A stretch of 64,000 nt of DNA from Saccharothrix sp. ALI-22-I (GTDB lineage: Bacteria; Actinomycetota; Actinomycetes; Mycobacteriales; Pseudonocardiaceae), in contig NZ_MTQP01000066.1 in assembly GCF_001984175.1 (NCBI RefSeq), forward strand, positions 620,001 through 684,000, in the 5' to 3' direction. Below, piece by piece: positions 34,656 through 42,992 of this stretch. Numbering within the stretch: the first letter of the stretch is position 1; each line of letters begins with the position of its first letter. Position numbers and translations under genes: made by a program. The notes beneath the pieces are model-generated. The model did not search any database, was not told the DNA's origin, and saw only the letters and a program-made list of their open reading frames with translations.

Positions 34656-34668
34656 TTCGGACCACGAA
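34656..34668. promoter_or_regulatory. MarR operator between regulator and LLM oxidoreductase
   Basis: TTCGGACCACGAA, with flanking bases ACTA that match the 33836-33843 context. The same TTCG-N5-CGAA spacing occurs twice at 33827-33861. Confidence 0.75.
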
Positions 34669-34692
34669 CTAATCCCTTTGAGAGGAACACCG

Positions 34693-35598
34693 ATGTCGAC
34701 ACGGAAGCCGCTGTTCGGAGTCGGCGTGAGCACCGCGGTCGGCGAGGCGCGGGAAACCCTGCGGCTCGCCGTCGAGGCGGATCGCGCCGGCCTGGACCTG
34801 TTCACGGTGTCCGACCACCCCTACTTCGGTGCCCGACTCGACGCCTACTCGATCGTGGGTGTCGCGCTCGGCCGGACCACGGACATCTCGGGGCTGGTGA
34901 GCGTGACGAACCTGCCGAGCCGTCCCGCGCCCATGCTGGCCCGCACCGTCACCTCGCTGTCCGCCCTGTCCGGAGGCCGGGTCGTGCTGGGCATGGGCGC
35001 GGGCGGGCTGTGGGACGACATCGTCCGGCTGGGTGTTCCCCAGCTGACGCCCGGAGCCGCCATCCGCGCGTTGGCGGAGGCGATCACGCTGGTGCGGGCG
35101 CTGTCCGGCGGTGGTGAGCCGGTGACGTTCGACGGCGAGTTCTACCAGGTCACCGCCCTGGAACCGGCTCCGGTGCCGGCCCCGCCGGTGTGGACGGGCT
35201 CGGTCGGGCCGAAGTCGTTGGCCGTCACCGGCAGGCTCGCCGACGGGTGGATTCCGGGGCACGCCGCGGACTGGCTCAGCGAGCGGTACCGGACCTCCCG
35301 CCCGGTCATCGACGAGGCGGCGACGGCCGCGGGCCGGGACCCGCGCGACATCGCCACGATCTACAACCTGCCCGGTGTCATCTCGCCGACCCCGCTCACC
35401 GCCACCCGTGACGCGCGGGGCCGGTGGGTCGGCGGCTCGGTCGGGCAGTGGGTGGAGGAACTGACCGGCGCGGTGCTGGAGCACGACGCGTCCGGTTTCG
35501 TGCTCTTCCCCGTCCGCGAGCCGTTGACGGACGTCGCGCTCGGCACGTGGGCGCGGGAGATCGTCCCGGCGGTCCGCGAGGCCGTCGCGGCGGGGTGA
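34693..35598 (+). CDS. LLM-class (F420-type) oxidoreductase
   Basis: A 301-residue luciferase-like monooxygenase-fold enzyme. Visible features are the N-terminal barrel strand FGVGVSTAVGEA, SDHPYFGARLDAY, then TNLPSRPAPMLARTVTSLSALSGGRVVLGMGAG and WTGSVGPKSLAVTGRLADGWIPG. Actinobacterial members with this layout usually use coenzyme F420 rather than FMN to reduce or oxidize small molecules. The ATG at 34693 has GAGAGG upstream; the divergent MarR and the operator between them imply inducible expression. The frame could start at 34678, but that would place the Shine-Dalgarno inside the gene. Confidence 0.9.
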   Translation: MSTRKPLFGVGVSTAVGEARETLRLAVEADRAGLDLFTVSDHPYFGARLDAYSIVGVALGRTTDISGLVSVTNLPSRPAPMLARTVTSLSALSGGRVVLGMGAGGLWDDIVRLGVPQLTPGAAIRALAEAITLVRALSGGGEPVTFDGEFYQVTALEPAPVPAPPVWTGSVGPKSLAVTGRLADGWIPGHAADWLSERYRTSRPVIDEAATAAGRDPRDIATIYNLPGVISPTPLTATRDARGRWVGGSVGQWVEELTGAVLEHDASGFVLFPVREPLTDVALGTWAREIVPAVREAVAAG

Positions 35599-35605
35599 CC
35601 GGATG

Positions 35606-35765
35606 TCAGCGCGGGCGCCCGTTCTTGCCGGCGTCGATCAACTCCCGCAACCGCACCCCGACCAGGCCACCCAGCACCGGACGGCGGTACTTCGGGCACC
35701 ACACCACGCGCAAGCCCAAGTCGTACGCGGCATCGCGTACTGCCGAACCTTCCGGACCACGGCCA
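35606..35765 (-). mobile_element. IS200/IS605-type transposase remnant
   Basis: On the minus strand one frame reads AAYDLGLRVVWCPKYRRPVL followed by GGLVGVRLRELIDAGKNGRPR and a stop. The VVWCPKYRR stretch is the characteristic N-terminal strand of IS200/IS605 Y1 transposases (TnpA). Only about 50 of about 140 residues survive, with a stop upstream and no start codon. The catalytic HUH and Tyr are absent, so it is dead. Confidence 0.7.
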
Positions 35766-35770
35766 CATGA

Positions 35771-35799
35771 TCGCTATACAGGCTGCACACTTATAGCGA
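35771..35799. repeat. Hairpin next to the transposase remnant
   Basis: TCGCTATA and TATAGCGA form a perfect 8-bp stem with a 13-base loop. IS200/IS605 elements are bounded by subterminal hairpins rather than inverted terminal repeats, so this may be the left-end hairpin of the vanished element. Confidence 0.6.
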
Positions 35800-35859
35800 A
35801 GCTCCACGCGATTCCCATCGACCCGGGCCGATGGGCCCCGCCCCGGTTACCTTTCACTG

Positions 35860-37293
35860 ATGGGCGATCCGCTGAACGCTAGGGACGACGCCGCCGAGGC
35901 GTTGGGGATGGTCGCGCGGGCCGCTGGGCCCTACCTCGACGCGCTGCCGCACCTGCCGGTGCGCGACGCCACGCACGCTCACCTGCTCAAGGACATGGAC
36001 GGGCCGTTGCCGCGGTCCGGTGACGGGACGATCGCCGCGATCGCGGACCTGCTGCGCATCGGCACGCGGGCGGCGACGCACTCGTCCGGGCCGCGGTTCT
36101 TCCACTTCGTGGTCGGCGGCGCGACACCGGCCGCGCAGGCGGCGGACTGGGTGACGTCGCTGTTGGACCAGATGAGCGGGTTGTGGGTGTGCTCGCCGTT
36201 CGCCGCGCAGGCGGAGACGGTGGTGCTGCGGTGGCTGAAGGAGATGGTCGGCCTGCCCACGTCGTTCGGCGGGGTGCTCACGCCGAGTGCGACGTTCGCG
36301 AACCTGACCGGGTTGGCGTGCGCGCGGTACTGGTGGGCGGAACGGCACGGGGTGGACGTGACCGCGGACGGCCTGGCCGGCCTGCCGCGGATGCCGGTGT
36401 TCTCCAGCGGGTACGTGCACCCGAGCAGTCGCAAGGCGCTGCAACTGCTGGGTCTGGGCCGTGACTCGGTGCGGACGCTGACCCGTGACGACGCGGGCAG
36501 GCTCGACCTGGACGCCCTCGACGGCGCGCTGGCGTCGTCCGGTCCGGCGGTGGTGATCGCCAACGCGGGCGAGGTCAACGGCGGCGACTACGACCCGATC
36601 GACGAGATGGCCGACCTGGCGGAACGGCACGGTGCGTGGCTGCACGTGGACGGCGCGTTCGGCCTGTTCGCCGCCCTGTCCCCGCGCACGGCGGGGCTGG
36701 TGCGCGGGGTGGAGCGGGCCGACTCGGTGGCGGCGGACTGCCACAAGTGGCTCAACGTGCCGTACGAGAGCGGTGTCGCGTTCGTGCGGGAGCGGTCGTT
36801 GCAGGGCCGTGCGTTCGGCAGCTGGAACGCCCCGTACCTGCCCGATCCGAACGAGGAGTTCGTCAACTACAGCAACCTGGGCCCTGAGTCCTCGCGCCGG
36901 GCGCGGGCCATCCCGATCTGGGCGACGCTGCGCGCCTACGGCCTGGACGGGCACCGGGCCATGGTCGAACGGCACCAGGACCTGGCCCTGCGCCTGGGCC
37001 GCCGGATCGCCGAGGCACCGGACCTCGAACTGCTCGCCCCGATCAACCTGTTCATCGTCTGCTTCCGCTACCGGCCCCCGGGCGTGCCGCCCGAAGCCCT
37101 CGACAACCTCAACCGCAGGTTGGGCGAGGAACTGATCGAGGACGGCCGGGTCTACGCCGGCACCACGGTGTACCGGGGCATGGTCGCGCTGCGTCCGGCG
37201 ATCGTGAACTGGCGGACCACCGAGGAGGACGTCGATCTGCTGGCCTCGGTCGTCCGCGAGATCGGCGCACGCCTGCTCACCTCCGGTGAGTGA
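35860..37293 (+). CDS. PLP-dependent amino acid decarboxylase-like protein (group II)
   Basis: A 477-residue fold-type I PLP enzyme of the aromatic/glutamate decarboxylase superfamily. The cofactor lysine is Lys296 in the DCHKWLN motif. HVDGAFG supplies the Asp that pairs with the pyridine nitrogen, and TPSATFANLTGLACAR is the conserved phosphate-binding region. Length is normal for the family. The substrate could be an aromatic or acidic amino acid; a related aldolase-type reaction cannot be excluded. The gene stands alone, ending four bases from the convergent hydrolase-like gene. Confidence 0.9.
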   Translation: MGDPLNARDDAAEALGMVARAAGPYLDALPHLPVRDATHAHLLKDMDGPLPRSGDGTIAAIADLLRIGTRAATHSSGPRFFHFVVGGATPAAQAADWVTSLLDQMSGLWVCSPFAAQAETVVLRWLKEMVGLPTSFGGVLTPSATFANLTGLACARYWWAERHGVDVTADGLAGLPRMPVFSSGYVHPSSRKALQLLGLGRDSVRTLTRDDAGRLDLDALDGALASSGPAVVIANAGEVNGGDYDPIDEMADLAERHGAWLHVDGAFGLFAALSPRTAGLVRGVERADSVAADCHKWLNVPYESGVAFVRERSLQGRAFGSWNAPYLPDPNEEFVNYSNLGPESSRRARAIPIWATLRAYGLDGHRAMVERHQDLALRLGRRIAEAPDLELLAPINLFIVCFRYRPPGVPPEALDNLNRRLGEELIEDGRVYAGTTVYRGMVALRPAIVNWRTTEEDVDLLASVVREIGARLLTSGE

Positions 37294-37297
37294 CGTC

Positions 37298-37975
37298 CTA
37301 GGCGAACAGCGCGGCCACCTCAGGGTTGCGCAGGTAGGCGGTCGCGGTGTGGAAGTCCCACTCGCCGATCACCACCGTGATGTCCCGTTCCACGCCGTCG
37401 AAGTGCTCCCGCAGCCCCGTCCGGGGAATGGCCAGTGGGCTGCCGATGGTGATGAGCAGGTCGACGTCGTGGTCCTGGTGCGCCCACAGGGTCTCGTAGG
37501 TGACGACGCTGCCCAGCGAGTGCGCGACGATCACGTTCGGGCGGCGCTGGGTGATGGCGTCTGCGACGGTCCGGCGCACGGCGGCCCGACGTGGCGAGTC
37601 CGGCGTGGACAGATAGGTGTGCACTTCGCGGCAGAACGCGATGGCGAACACCCGTGCGGCGGCGCCGAAGTTGCGCGTGATCCAGTCCACCGCCTGGCGG
37701 GCACGGGCGGTACGCGGCCCTTGCGGGATGCTCAGGCCGGGCCGCAGCAACTCGGTCCAGTCGACCAGCAACTCCTGCGCGCCCGGCTCCAATGACGACG
37801 GATCGTCCTGAGCACCCTGAGCGGTGCCCCGGTGCAGGTGGTGGGCGTAGAAGGCCACGTCGACGTCTGCTCCGAGGGCCTCACTCCACTCCCCCGCCAA
37901 CAACCAGTCCTCCGCCCTGATCCCTTGACCGGCCATCGCCCGCGTCGCAACGTGCGTTGCGCGACGATGCACCAC
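37298..37975 (-). CDS. Alpha/beta hydrolase-like protein, possibly internally shortened
   Basis: A 225-residue protein with a nucleophile elbow NVIVAHSLGSVVTYETL (Ser153) and an acidic/His region near the C-terminus (GEWDFHTATAYL). Relatives I recall are longer between the GSPLAIP segment and the FDGVERD segment, where about 30 residues with a conserved NVADPGD motif seem to be missing here. It may therefore be a deletion form. Esterase, lipase or signalling roles are all possible. The N-terminus before GQGIRAEDW is uncertain, with later starts available. Confidence 0.7.
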   Translation of the reverse strand: MVHRRATHVATRAMAGQGIRAEDWLLAGEWSEALGADVDVAFYAHHLHRGTAQGAQDDPSSLEPGAQELLVDWTELLRPGLSIPQGPRTARARQAVDWITRNFGAAARVFAIAFCREVHTYLSTPDSPRRAAVRRTVADAITQRRPNVIVAHSLGSVVTYETLWAHQDHDVDLLITIGSPLAIPRTGLREHFDGVERDITVVIGEWDFHTATAYLRNPEVAALFA

Positions 37976-38055
37976 CGCCGTTCCGCCCGACCTGCCGGAT
38001 ACCGATGATCACCCGGACGGTGTAGCGGGGCCGTCTGTTCCGTAGCATCGACGGC

Positions 38056-38994
38056 GTGCGGAACTCGATCACCGACGTGCCCGGTGTGCTGGTCGGGCAC
38101 GTCACGCGGATCGGGGACGGCGCGTTGACCGGCACCACGGCCGTGCTGTTCCCGCCCGGCACGCTGTCCACTGTGGACGTTCGCGGTGGGGCTCCGGCCA
38201 CTCGGGACACGGCCGCGCTCGACCCCCGCTACGGCGGCCGGGAAGTGCGCGGCATCGTGTTGACCGGTGGCAGCGCGTACGGGCTCTCGGCGGCCGACGG
38301 GGCGGCGCGCGAACTGGGGACGTTCGTGCCCGCCGCCGCGCTGTTCGACCTCGGCCGGGGCGGTGACTTCCACACCCATCCCGGACCGGACGACGGCGCG
38401 CAGGCCGTGCGCAACGCAGGCATCGAGGTCGCGCAGGGCAACGTCGGCGCGGGCACGGGCGCCCTCAACGCCACCCTGAAAGGCGGTCTGGGCACCGCGA
38501 GCGTCGAACTGCCCGGCGGTGTGATCGTCGGCGCCATCGCGGCCCTCAACGCGGTCGGCCCGTCGGTCGACGTCGGCACCGGCCTGCCGTTCGCCACGCA
38601 CCTGGGCCTGCCGGACGAGTTCCCCGCGTACCAGGGCGATGACCTCGACATCGCGAACACCGGCCACGCGCGGCCGTTCAACACGGTCATCGGTGTCATC
38701 GCCACCAACGCCCGCCTGCCGCACCTGTTCGGTCTGGCCAACGCCGCCCAGGACGGCCTCGCCATAGCCGTCCGCCCGGCACACGGCCTCACCGACGGCG
38801 ACACCGTCTTCGCCGCCACCACCGGCACCCACGACGCCGACCCGGAACAGGTACTCACCGCGGCACGGGAAGTCTTCGCCCGGGCACTCGTGCACGGTCT
38901 GCTCCGAGCCGAGTCCGTCACCACACCCTGGGGCCACCTCGCGGCCTACCGCGAGCTGTACCCGCGCACCGCAGCCACGTACCGGGGGAACTGA
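38056..38994 (+). CDS. P1-family (DmpA-like, S58) aminopeptidase
   Basis: A 312-residue N-terminal-nucleophile hydrolase. ITDVPGVLVGHVT is the family opening, VRGIVLTGGSAYGL is the core, and NATLKGGLGTAS lies in the middle. Auto-cleavage would free the beta-chain at the FNTVIGVIATNA motif, making Thr210 the nucleophile; DmpA uses Ser at this position. Members cleave N-terminal residues or beta-amino acid peptides. The GTG at 38056 is the start; the DUF4865 gene follows after 2 bases in the same operon. Confidence 0.92.
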   Translation: MRNSITDVPGVLVGHVTRIGDGALTGTTAVLFPPGTLSTVDVRGGAPATRDTAALDPRYGGREVRGIVLTGGSAYGLSAADGAARELGTFVPAAALFDLGRGGDFHTHPGPDDGAQAVRNAGIEVAQGNVGAGTGALNATLKGGLGTASVELPGGVIVGAIAALNAVGPSVDVGTGLPFATHLGLPDEFPAYQGDDLDIANTGHARPFNTVIGVIATNARLPHLFGLANAAQDGLAIAVRPAHGLTDGDTVFAATTGTHDADPEQVLTAAREVFARALVHGLLRAESVTTPWGHLAAYRELYPRTAATYRGN

Positions 38995-38996
38995 CC

Positions 38997-39572
38997 ATGC
39001 ACGCCATGCACTACGAGATCACCCTGCCCGCCGACTACGACATGGGGATCATCCGCACCCGCGTCGCCACGCGCGGTTCCGCGCTGGACGACTTCCCGGG
39101 CCTGGGCTTGAAGGCGTTCTGCATGCGGGAACGCGGTGTCGACGGCTCGCCGGTCAACCAGTACGCCCCGTTCTACCTGTGGCGCACCGCCGAGGGCATG
39201 AACAGCTTCCTGTGGGGTCCGGGTTTCCGGGGGCTGAGCGCCGACTTCGGCCGCCCGACCGTGCAGCACTGGGTCGGTCTCGCCTTCGAGCGGGGCACCG
39301 CGACGACGCCCACCGCCGCCACCAAGCGCACCGAGCACATCCCCGCCGACACGGACCCGACCGAGGCCGTGGACCAGGCCCTGGAGGAGCTCAAGCAGCG
39401 CAAGGACCACCCCGAGGTGTACGCCACCGCGTTGGCGATCGACCCGAGGCACTGGGAACTGGTGCACTTCACCCTGTGGAACACGGCGCCCCACGACGCG
39501 GACGTCCGCTACCAGGTGCTGCACCTCTCCCGCCCCGAACTGGACGACCTCAGCGCGGGCCGCCACTGGTAG
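38997..39572 (+). CDS. DUF4865 family protein
   Basis: A 191-residue soluble protein with the DUF4865 opening HAMHYEITLPADYDMGIIR and the conserved LDDFPGLGLKAFCMRERG, VNQYAPFYLWRTAEGMN stretches. The fold resembles a dimeric ferredoxin-like barrel, and the function is unknown. It starts two bases after the P1 peptidase stop and is almost certainly co-translated with it. Its 3' end overlaps the CHAT gene end by 23 bases. Confidence 0.9.
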   Translation: MHAMHYEITLPADYDMGIIRTRVATRGSALDDFPGLGLKAFCMRERGVDGSPVNQYAPFYLWRTAEGMNSFLWGPGFRGLSADFGRPTVQHWVGLAFERGTATTPTAATKRTEHIPADTDPTEAVDQALEELKQRKDHPEVYATALAIDPRHWELVHFTLWNTAPHDADVRYQVLHLSRPELDDLSAGRHW

Positions 39573-42500
39573 GCCGCGACCGGCCCACGCCGGGGTTGCG
39601 GGCGCGTTCGGCGTACGGCACGGAGACGTACCCGATGAGGTCGAGCACGCCGCCGCTGGTGCGGTCCAGTTCGCGGGCGAACCCGAGGATGCCGGGGTCG
39701 GTGCGGTCCATCAGCCACGCCAGCAGCACGACCACCACGTCCGCGAGCAGACCCACCTGGAACGGCATGTCCTCGCGGTTGCCGGCGGTCACCGCGCTGG
39801 CGAAGTCGGTCATGCCGCGTTCGGTCAGCTCCAGCGGCCCGGTCTCGATCGCCCGCTTCATCGAGTCGACCACCAGCGGCACGATCGACGCCCACACCTC
39901 GCGCGGCGCGACCTCGCAGATCAGGCCGCCGCACAGGGCCGCGGTCCACAGCGCCTCCGGGTCGTCGGCCCGGACCGCGCCGACGGCCAGGTGCGGCAGC
40001 AGTTCGGCGCCGCGCTCCCACGCGCCGGTCGCGACCAGCTTCTCCACCGCGTGCCGGTAGTGCTCCAACGCCTTGCCGTGCTGGCCGCGTGCGGTCAGCA
40101 CGCCGCCCAGGTCGTCGTGGAACGACGCCACCTCGGCCGCCGCGCCCACCTGTTCGGCGCGGGCGAGGCCGACCACGGCGTAGTGCTGCGCGGTCTCCAG
40201 GTCACCCCGGTCGTGGTGGCACGCGCCGAGCCGGCGCAACGCGGCCAGCTCCTGCCGGTCGTCGCCCTCGGCCCGGAACAGCTCCACGGCCCGCGACCCG
40301 GCGTCGATCGCTTCGGCGAGGTCGCCGTTCTCGCGGTGCCGGTCGCACTCGGCGAGTTTGAACGCGGCCTGCCGGGCGCGGTCGCCCAGTGCCTCGGCCA
40401 GGTCGTGGCCCTCGACGGCGTACCGGAGCGCGGTCTCGGGGTCCGCGTCACCGAGGCCGTCGAGCACGGTGATCGACTCCAGCAGCCCTGATCTGTTCCC
40501 GTTCGCCCGGTGCTCGTCGTGCGCCAACCGCGCCGCCTGTCCGGCCTCGTCGGTCCTGCCTTCGTGCATCAGCAGCCTCGCCATCCGCAGCAGGACGCCC
40601 GCCCGGTCGCGGCACGCGTCGCCCAAGCCCACACACCGTTCGAAGTCCACCAACGCGGCCGCGTATTCCCCGCGCCGCTCGGACCGTGTCCCGGTCAGCT
40701 CGAACCTGGTCGCCCACAGGATCTCGACCTCGTCGTCGGGCAGGTCGAGATCGGGCAGCAGGGCGTCGATCCGCTCGACCAGGTCGGCGGCCCGTTCGTC
40801 GTCGTCCTCCAGCCGGAGTTCGGCCAGCAGCACGTCGGCGTACGACGGGGTGTCGGTCGCGTCGCCCTTCTCGGCGACCTTGCGCAGCGCGGAGATCTCC
40901 CGGCGCAGCACCGGCGACAGCGACCCGGCGCAGTCGCGGGAGGCGGCGGCCAGCAGCTCGCACCCGGTCAGCGCCGCCTCTGCGTCGGTGGTGGACCGGT
41001 CGCGCCACTCGTCCAGCCTGCCGTTGACGGTGCCCACGTACAGGTAGGACCGCTCGATGCCGCCGGGGGTGCCGGTGTTGACGATGGCGCGCGCGGCGGG
41101 CGTCTCCTCGGCGGTGAGCCGCCGCACGACGGTGCGTGCGAACCCCGCCGCCAGGTTCGCCGGGATGGTCCACAGCGTGCCGATGTAGCCGCGCGCGCCG
41201 GCCCGGACGAACTCGCGGCCCAGGTCCGTCCACGACCGGCAGGAGTTGTTGAACACGATCGGCCGGTGCCGCAGGGCCACCGGGATGTCGGCGTCCGGCA
41301 GCCCGTGGCCGCCGAGCAGGATCGCGTCCTCGGCGTCGTGGATGTTGAAGAACACCAGCTCGACGGGCAGGTCCTCGACCAGGTCGCGCAGCGCGTCCGG
41401 TGACGCGTCCTGGTCGGACAACACGATCGGGTGGGTGTGGTGTCCCAGGGACCAGTGCCCGGGCAACTCAGTCTCGGGCACCTGTGTCCGATTGTCGGCT
41501 CCGCCGACGGCTAGGAACGCCCCGGAGTCGAACACCAGGCTGAACGCGCCCGGTTCCCGCGCCACGCCGGCGCGGTGCAGCTCGGTGAGCACCACCAGCG
41601 CCGGGTCTGCCACCACGTGACCGATCGGCTTGCGCGCCCAGTTCACCGTCTCGGTGTGCACGAACGAGTAGGGCAGGCCGGTGGTGAACGCGGTCAGCCC
41701 GCGGTCGCCGACCTCCGCGATCACCTCGGCGGGCACCTGCGCGGTGACCACGGCCTCGACCGCCGCGTACGGGTCGTGCCCGCCGGTGGACAGGTACCGC
41801 CACAGCGCCTCGACGAACCCGATGCCCTTGACCGCGTCGCCGATCGCGCCGGCCGCCGCGGTGACCCGGTCCTGCTCCTCGGCCACCACGGTGCCCACCT
41901 CGGCCAGGTCCGGCTTCGGCGTGATCACCAGACGGGCGCCGCGGTGGTGCGCGTAGAGGGCGCCGGTCAGGTCGTCGACCTCGCCGGTGTGCTCGACCAG
42001 CACGGCCTCGTCACCGTCGTCCGGGTTGTGCTCGGCGAACGGCACCGACGGCGCGCCCTCGTCCACGCGCAGCGCCGAACCGGTGCGCAGGGCGGTGAAC
42101 AGGGCGGCGACGAAATCGGCGTCGGGCGCGACGTCGAGCGTGCGCTCCGGCTCACCGTCGCCGCGCAGCAGCTCCCACGCCTTGCCGGTCAGGCCGACCG
42201 GGTCCTCGCACGGCAGGTGCAGGCGTTCGGGCAGGTCGGGGAACAGCGCGGCGGCCAGGCCCGTCCCGTCCGGCTCGGTGTCGCCCGGTTCGGCGAGGAA
42301 CACGGCGCGCCGCACGCCCATGGCGGTGAGCATGTCGGTCATCAGCTCGTCGTGCCGGTGGGACGACACGCCTCGAGGTCTCAGCGCGACGACGGGGGTG
42401 AGGCGGTCGGCGGGCAGGCAGGACACCACGACGGCGGCCTCCCGCACCTGGTCCGGGCGGCACACCACGACCGTGTCGCCGACCTCGAACACCGGCTCGC

Positions 42501-42885
42501 TGGTCACCGTGACGCTCAGCTCGGACTCGCCGGCGGGCAGCTCCACGGCCACGCCGCCGTCCTCGACCAGGCACGGCGACGAGCCGGAGACCAGCAGCGA
42601 CACCGAGTCCGGCAGGGCGAACGCCACCCCGTCGTCGGTCTGGGTGGCCGGCGCGTCGACGGCGAGCCGCCAGCGGGCCGGCGCGGGCAGGTCGAAGCGC
42701 TGCCGCAGCACCGCGCGCACGTGGCCGTCACGGGTCTCGTCGACCAGCAGGTCACGGGCGCCCGCCTCGGCGGTCAGCTGCTCACCCGCCTCGACCGGCG
42801 ATTTGCGGTGCACGTCGAGCAGGACGGCACGCAGCAGCCCCGCTTCGAAGCGGAAGCGGATTCCGTGCGGAGCACCGAGGTCCAC
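39550..42885 (-). CDS. Large CHAT (caspase-like) protein with TPR repeats
   Basis: About 1111 residues. The middle holds a CHAT-type caspase fold with likely catalytic dyad His516 (VFFNIHDAED) and Cys549 (NNSCRSW), followed by the usual GARGYIGTLWTIPANLA region. Residues about 700-1000 form at least five TPR-like repeats (GDLAEAIDAGSRAVELFRAEG, GDLETAQHYAVVGLARAEQ, GQHGKALEHYRHAVEKL). The N-terminal 480 residues carry no recognised domain. CHAT/TPR proteins act as proteolytic effectors or sensors in bacterial conflict and signalling. The start is taken as the GTG at 42885; upstream in-frame sequence looks non-coding. Confidence 0.82.
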   Translation of the reverse strand: MDLGAPHGIRFRFEAGLLRAVLLDVHRKSPVEAGEQLTAEAGARDLLVDETRDGHVRAVLRQRFDLPAPARWRLAVDAPATQTDDGVAFALPDSVSLLVSGSSPCLVEDGGVAVELPAGESELSVTVTSEPVFEVGDTVVVCRPDQVREAAVVVSCLPADRLTPVVALRPRGVSSHRHDELMTDMLTAMGVRRAVFLAEPGDTEPDGTGLAAALFPDLPERLHLPCEDPVGLTGKAWELLRGDGEPERTLDVAPDADFVAALFTALRTGSALRVDEGAPSVPFAEHNPDDGDEAVLVEHTGEVDDLTGALYAHHRGARLVITPKPDLAEVGTVVAEEQDRVTAAAGAIGDAVKGIGFVEALWRYLSTGGHDPYAAVEAVVTAQVPAEVIAEVGDRGLTAFTTGLPYSFVHTETVNWARKPIGHVVADPALVVLTELHRAGVAREPGAFSLVFDSGAFLAVGGADNRTQVPETELPGHWSLGHHTHPIVLSDQDASPDALRDLVEDLPVELVFFNIHDAEDAILLGGHGLPDADIPVALRHRPIVFNNSCRSWTDLGREFVRAGARGYIGTLWTIPANLAAGFARTVVRRLTAEETPAARAIVNTGTPGGIERSYLYVGTVNGRLDEWRDRSTTDAEAALTGCELLAAASRDCAGSLSPVLRREISALRKVAEKGDATDTPSYADVLLAELRLEDDDERAADLVERIDALLPDLDLPDDEVEILWATRFELTGTRSERRGEYAAALVDFERCVGLGDACRDRAGVLLRMARLLMHEGRTDEAGQAARLAHDEHRANGNRSGLLESITVLDGLGDADPETALRYAVEGHDLAEALGDRARQAAFKLAECDRHRENGDLAEAIDAGSRAVELFRAEGDDRQELAALRRLGACHHDRGDLETAQHYAVVGLARAEQVGAAAEVASFHDDLGGVLTARGQHGKALEHYRHAVEKLVATGAWERGAELLPHLAVGAVRADDPEALWTAALCGGLICEVAPREVWASIVPLVVDSMKRAIETGPLELTERGMTDFASAVTAGNREDMPFQVGLLADVVVVLLAWLMDRTDPGILGFARELDRTSGGVLDLIGYVSVPYAERARNPGVGRSRPTSGGPR

Positions 42886-42992
42886 TGGCTCACGACCCTT
42901 GCAAGCGAATGATCCACCGTGTGGTGGTGGCGGGCAGAAACTACGCCACCCGGGGCCGGACCTGTAGGAGATCCGGCGGTTGGCCGCGGTTG

